Source: Candidatus Heimdallarchaeota archaeon
Lineage (GTDB): Archaea > Asgardarchaeota > Heimdallarchaeia > JABLTI01
Assembly: GCA_019894765.1 (NCBI GenBank)
Contig: JAGXNT010000080.1
Location: forward strand, 1-8,258
Length of the DNA stretch: 8,258 bases
Reading direction: 5' to 3'
Part shown: positions 5,439 through 8,258 of the stretch, piece after piece
How positions within the stretch are numbered: the stretch's first letter is position 1
Layout: every line of letters starts with the position of its first letter
Translations under genes and position numbers: made by a program
The notes under the pieces: model-generated
What the model was told of the DNA's origin: nothing
The model's input: only the letters and a program-made list of their open reading frames with translations
Database searches by the model: none

Positions 5439-6371
5439 TTGAATATCTTGAAAATGAAGACTAGAAGATATGGTAAATTATTGAAACTTATCTCTTTATT
5501 TCTTAGTACTCTTGTTTTCTTATTTCCAGTATTTTCTATTAATGGATTAACTTTACTTATTCTTGACGATTTTAGTGATTTTATACAAATTTCAGATAGT
5601 AGTAATTTTCATAGTAATAACAATAATGCAAGTCTAAGTTTTAGTCTTAATGACAATAGTACTATAGATTCCATCAGTGAATTTTATCGTTTCAATTTAA
5701 CTAAAAACTATTATGATTTTAATTTCTCAATTGAATTTGATTGTAATCGTGATAAACCATTTGATGTAAAATTCGGAGTAGTTCTTGAAAGTGAATACGA
5801 TGAAAATGGGACATACCTGAATGGTGATTATAATAGAATTTGTTGTATTTCTTTGATTGGTGATTCCAGTGCTTATCTAGATTTGGTTTATCGAGTTGAG
5901 TTTTATCCAAATGGTGTTTATACAAAAACTCAATCATCTACGTTTATATTTTATTTTAGCGCGATAAAGTTCTTGTTTTCAAGAACAAATGGAACTATTA
6001 ATTGTCTGATTAAGGATCAATTCGGTCTGGATTATTTTGATAAATTAACTGCAAATATCAATTATGGAGTAAATCGTTCTTTGGATAGTATTGGTTTAGA
6101 ATTGAAAATGAATACCTTGCAGTGTAATCCTTTTACAATTAGCGTAAACTCAATTGATGGGGAGCTTTATGGATATATAAGAGAAGGATTTTGGACTCCA
6201 CCTTCATCAACATCTCCATCTGAGATATCATTAGATTTATCCGGTTTTTCAATTATTGCAATTTTTATATCATTGATTATTATTACTCACATAACTAAAA
6301 TAAAATTAAAACAAAATAATCAAAGAAAGAAACACAAAAATAGTATCTTTAACCATATGTTGAAAGATTAG
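5439..6371 (+). CDS. Secreted, C-terminally membrane-anchored glycoprotein of unknown function
   Basis: 310 residues from TTG 5439. The N-terminus has a basic stretch (KMKTRRYGKLLK) and a hydrophobic core (about 15-36), a signal peptide or signal anchor. The body (about 40-250) alternates short strands with Asn/Ser-rich loops, like a beta-sandwich (jelly-roll or lectin-like); no family is recognised. It has seven N-glycosylation sequons (NAS, NST, NLT, NFS, NGT twice, NRS) and five cysteines (C102, C135, C136, C189, C229). A membrane helix lies at about 268-285, after a Pro/Ser-rich stalk, followed by a basic tail of about 25 residues. There is no PGF motif, so it is probably a plain single-pass anchor. 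Base composition is extreme: 13 and 17 G+C per 60 bases in two sampled lines, lower than the neighbours, consistent with a fast-evolving or acquired surface gene. The next gene begins about 60 bases later. Confidence 0.8.
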   Translation: MNILKMKTRRYGKLLKLISLFLSTLVFLFPVFSINGLTLLILDDFSDFIQISDSSNFHSNNNNASLSFSLNDNSTIDSISEFYRFNLTKNYYDFNFSIEFDCNRDKPFDVKFGVVLESEYDENGTYLNGDYNRICCISLIGDSSAYLDLVYRVEFYPNGVYTKTQSSTFIFYFSAIKFLFSRTNGTINCLIKDQFGLDYFDKLTANINYGVNRSLDSIGLELKMNTLQCNPFTISVNSIDGELYGYIREGFWTPPSSTSPSEISLDLSGFSIIAIFISLIIITHITKIKLKQNNQRKKHKNSIFNHMLKD

Positions 6372-6434
6372 AAATCGTTTTAAAGAAGCTTATTTTATGA
6401 TTATTAAATACTCTAGAGGTAGTTGTTGATTCTT

Positions 6435-7163
6435 ATGTCACGGTGGAGAAACTTCAAATTAAAGACAAGAGCAGCCTATAAGAAAATCACAGAACCGATG
6501 GGGAAATTCTTTGGAAAACTCAATATCTCTCCAAATACCATCACTATGATTTCCGGACTCTTCGCTATAGCTACTGCGACAATGTATTCGTTTAATGGTC
6601 GAGTGGGTTCCTTCGAATTTTGGTGGCTTATTGGATTTGCCTTATCGATTCTTACTGGTTTCATAGATGTTATCGATGGTTCTGTTGCTCGAGCTATGGG
6701 AAAAACAACCATGTTTGGCAAAGTATTAGATCCTGTTATGGATAGGTTTGCAGAGTTTTGCTTTCTAATTGGAATATCAATTGGGATTTACTCCTTTGAA
6801 CCCCTCGAGAGTTTTTGGGCACCGATTGCTACTATTCCTGTTGCTGCTTGGTGTTTGTTTAGCTTCGCTGGTATGATTTTCGCTAGCTATGCTCGTGCGA
6901 GGGGTGAAAGTGTTGCACGGGTGAATGTTGAAAGCGTTGGGATAATGGAGCGACGAGAAAAACTCATCATTTTATTCATCGGCAATTTGCTCTACTATTG
7001 GTTTAATGTTGCACTAATCTTGGCAATTATCCTTGTTGGAATTTTATCATTCATCACAACAATTCAGAGAATGGTTTACATTCGTAAAATAATGAAAGAA
7101 ATAGAAAGTGAAGAGCAATCCGTAGCAGAAACAGAAGAAATAACAAAAGAAACAATTAACTAA
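6435..7163 (+). CDS. CDP-alcohol phosphotransferase, probable archaetidylinositol phosphate synthase
   Basis: Integral membrane enzyme that transfers a phospho-lipid group from a CDP-activated lipid to an alcohol; in archaea the usual family products are archaetidylinositol phosphate and relatives. The full family signature D-x2-D-G-x2-A-R-x8-G-x3-D-x3-D is present: D78, D81-G82, A85-R86, G95, D99 and D103, the two-metal active site. SYARARGE (151-158) resembles the inositol-phosphate-binding stretch of archaeal and actinobacterial inositol enzymes, which favours that substrate; glycerol or serine is not excluded. About six membrane segments are expected; the clearest are about 37-51, 62-80, 106-119, 127-150 and 176-207. 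The acidic C-terminal tail (from 221) is extra. Length is 242 residues from ATG 6435. GAGGT at 6416-6420 fits a TTG at 6426 equally well (three residues longer). It is followed after 43 bases by the next gene. Confidence 0.9.
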   Translation: MSRWRNFKLKTRAAYKKITEPMGKFFGKLNISPNTITMISGLFAIATATMYSFNGRVGSFEFWWLIGFALSILTGFIDVIDGSVARAMGKTTMFGKVLDPVMDRFAEFCFLIGISIGIYSFEPLESFWAPIATIPVAAWCLFSFAGMIFASYARARGESVARVNVESVGIMERREKLIILFIGNLLYYWFNVALILAIILVGILSFITTIQRMVYIRKIMKEIESEEQSVAETEEITKETIN

Positions 7164-7206
7164 ATATATTTGAGATGAAATACTAATTTGTGGAGAAGAA
7201 CAGAAA

Positions 7207-7848
7207 ATGTCTTTCAGAATTGAACGATCTCACATTATCTTTAAACATTTAATACATGTTGGGCCTGAAGTTGATGCTGAAGCAGTTGCAGATATTGCTG
7301 CAAGAAGAGATTATACAAAACAAACAAGACAGCTCCCAACTCCAAGTGGACCTCTTAAGGAATATCTCTTCCGCCCAAAAACTAATCCGCAATCACTAAT
7401 GGTTTTCTCCAGCAAGGGATTCGTAATTGACGCTCAACCCAGTGATAATGTTTTGCCATTATTCAGAGATGCGTATGATTTCTATGAGAAAGTCATGGGT
7501 GATAATGCAATGACCGCAACTGTTCTTATGGATATTAATTGCAAATTCGAAGTCTTTTCTCCAGTACCAGTTAATGAGTTCGTGAATAAGCTATATGTAT
7601 CTGATAGTGAGAAGCTAAGTTTTAGCGGGAAAGATATGCGACCACATGGGATTACTCTTGCATCAGGATCCATGAAGTTTCCTGATGAATTTATCCAACT
7701 AAATGTTCAACCATTAGCAAAAGATCCAGAAAGACGATTAATTGTTGTTTCTATTTATCGTTCGATTGAACTCGATGATGCTTTGAAATTCATAGAGAAA
7801 ATAGAAGGGAACATCATTAAAACACTTGAAAAAATTGCTAAGATTTAG
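7207..7848 (+). CDS. Unrecognised 213-residue alpha/beta protein
   Basis: Starts at ATG 7207 with GGAG at 7192-7195. There is no signal peptide, membrane segment or metal-binding cluster, so it is probably cytoplasmic. Visible structure: a helix with an AEAVADIAAR pattern (24-33), strands at about 52-56, 63-76 (QSLMVFSSKGFVID) and 103-118 (TATVLMDINCKFEVF), a helix PLFRDAYDFYEKVMG (84-98), strands at about 147-168 and 177-185 (RRLIVVSIYRS), and a long C-terminal helix (188-212). Strand pairs with a closing helix suggest a compact fold, perhaps two related halves, but no family is recognised. It lies 43 bases after the lipid enzyme and 14 bases before the nuclease, so it is probably cotranscribed with both. 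Function is unknown. Confidence 0.8.
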   Translation: MSFRIERSHIIFKHLIHVGPEVDAEAVADIAARRDYTKQTRQLPTPSGPLKEYLFRPKTNPQSLMVFSSKGFVIDAQPSDNVLPLFRDAYDFYEKVMGDNAMTATVLMDINCKFEVFSPVPVNEFVNKLYVSDSEKLSFSGKDMRPHGITLASGSMKFPDEFIQLNVQPLAKDPERRLIVVSIYRSIELDDALKFIEKIEGNIIKTLEKIAKI

Positions 7849-7862
7849 TTGATGTGTAAATC

Positions 7863-8258
7863 TTGATTTCAAATAACTGGAAAACCGCACAGAAAACAGT
7901 TGCCGATTTTTTACAAAAACATAAGTTTGGAATTAAAGAGGAAAAATCACTTAAAAGCGGGAAACGTATTGATATTTTAGCGCAAAAGAAAATAGGTAAT
8001 AAAATCCTTCACGTAATAGTTGAGGTAAAAGATTGGAACAATGTATCACGAAAACAAGAAACGAATTTCTGTCAGCAAATAATCCAGTACTTGATTGAGT
8101 ATGCAATAGAAGAGATTCTACCGAAGGAACCAAAAGAGAAATGGCAAAAAAGCGAAAAAATTATTCGCGATAAATTCATCGGAGTTTTGTGTTTAACCAA
8201 AGATGCTCATTTTTCTTTTCGTAAAGTCTCACATCATTTCTTTAAGAAAAACAAAGAA
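7863..8258 (+). CDS. PD-(D/E)XK-type nuclease, 3' partial
   Basis: The frame is open from TTG 7863 to the right edge (132 codons). An in-frame TAA lies at 7857-7859, so this TTG is the only usable start near the upstream gene, 14 bases after its stop; there is no strong SD. The first helix (WKTAQKTVADFLQKH) is followed by the catalytic core: KRIDILA with D37, a beta-turn, then VIVEVKDW with E54 and K56. The pattern D-x16-E-x-K is the hallmark of the restriction-endonuclease-like superfamily (Holliday-junction resolvase, Mrr, RecB types). QQIIQYLIEY contains Q72-xxx-Y76, like motif III of RecB/Cas4-type nucleases. A later strand (KFIGVLCLT) fits the fold. The C-terminal part is outside the window, so the subfamily and any fused domain are unknown. 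Role is inferred as DNA repair, recombination or defence. Confidence 0.75.
   Translation, partial: MISNNWKTAQKTVADFLQKHKFGIKEEKSLKSGKRIDILAQKKIGNKILHVIVEVKDWNNVSRKQETNFCQQIIQYLIEYAIEEILPKEPKEKWQKSEKIIRDKFIGVLCLTKDAHFSFRKVSHHFFKKNKE

Noticed and set aside
5719..5937. 72-codon minus-strand frame rich in His and Tyr.
   Set aside because: Antisense shadow of the AT-rich, Asn/Asp-rich surface protein; repeated DKxxLDK pattern arises from the other strand's Leu/Ile/Val codons.
7951..8133. 60-codon minus-strand frame at the right end.
   Set aside because: Overlies the plus-strand nuclease core with its conserved D..E-x-K residues; antisense shadow.

Overview
The window looks like a piece of an AT-rich archaeal chromosome, most likely an Asgard archaeon of the Heimdallarchaeia kind. 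The archaeal signs are a type II methionine aminopeptidase, a CDP-alcohol phosphotransferase of the archaetidylinositol-phosphate type, Shine-Dalgarno sites of the AGGAG/AGGTGAT kind, several TTG starts, T-tract terminators, and surface proteins rich in N-glycosylation sequons. The first gene ends in a PTPGFG / hydrophobic segment / KKRK tail, an archaeosortase-like sorting signal resembling those I associate with Heimdallarchaeia. The lineage is inferred from these traits, not from a marker-gene comparison.

Layout. At the left edge is the 3' part of a cell-surface Ig-like protein (2-778) with a terminator. Next is a type II methionine aminopeptidase (1012-2133) with all catalytic residues and a 69-residue Lys/Thr tail in front of the enzyme. 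A hairpin plus T-tract follows, then a helical-repeat protein (2278-3525) and a small two-CPEC zinc protein (3584-3883). These face a small minus-strand HTH-like gene (3941-4201) across a perfect 10-bp hairpin. A promoter region separates that gene from a divergent membrane protein with a winged-helix/PCI-like domain and a zinc ribbon (4429-4986).

From 4987 to 5438 there is no intact gene. This stretch has about 49% G+C in its core, against roughly 25-35% in nearby genes I sampled. It holds what reads as a broken coding sequence in three successive frames (5072-5347). A structured RNA is the alternative reading.

The right part has a very AT-rich secreted, membrane-anchored protein (5439-6371). 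A probable operon follows: CDP-alcohol phosphotransferase (6435-7163), an unrecognised 213-residue protein (7207-7848), and a PD-(D/E)XK-type nuclease (7863 to beyond the right edge).

The genes fall into general housekeeping (N-terminal methionine removal, polar lipid synthesis), cell envelope (two surface proteins) and small putative regulators. I do not see one coherent new defence or metabolic system. The most unusual items are the frame-broken GC island, the eukaryote-like basic extension on the methionine aminopeptidase, and the nuclease next to an unknown protein at the right edge.
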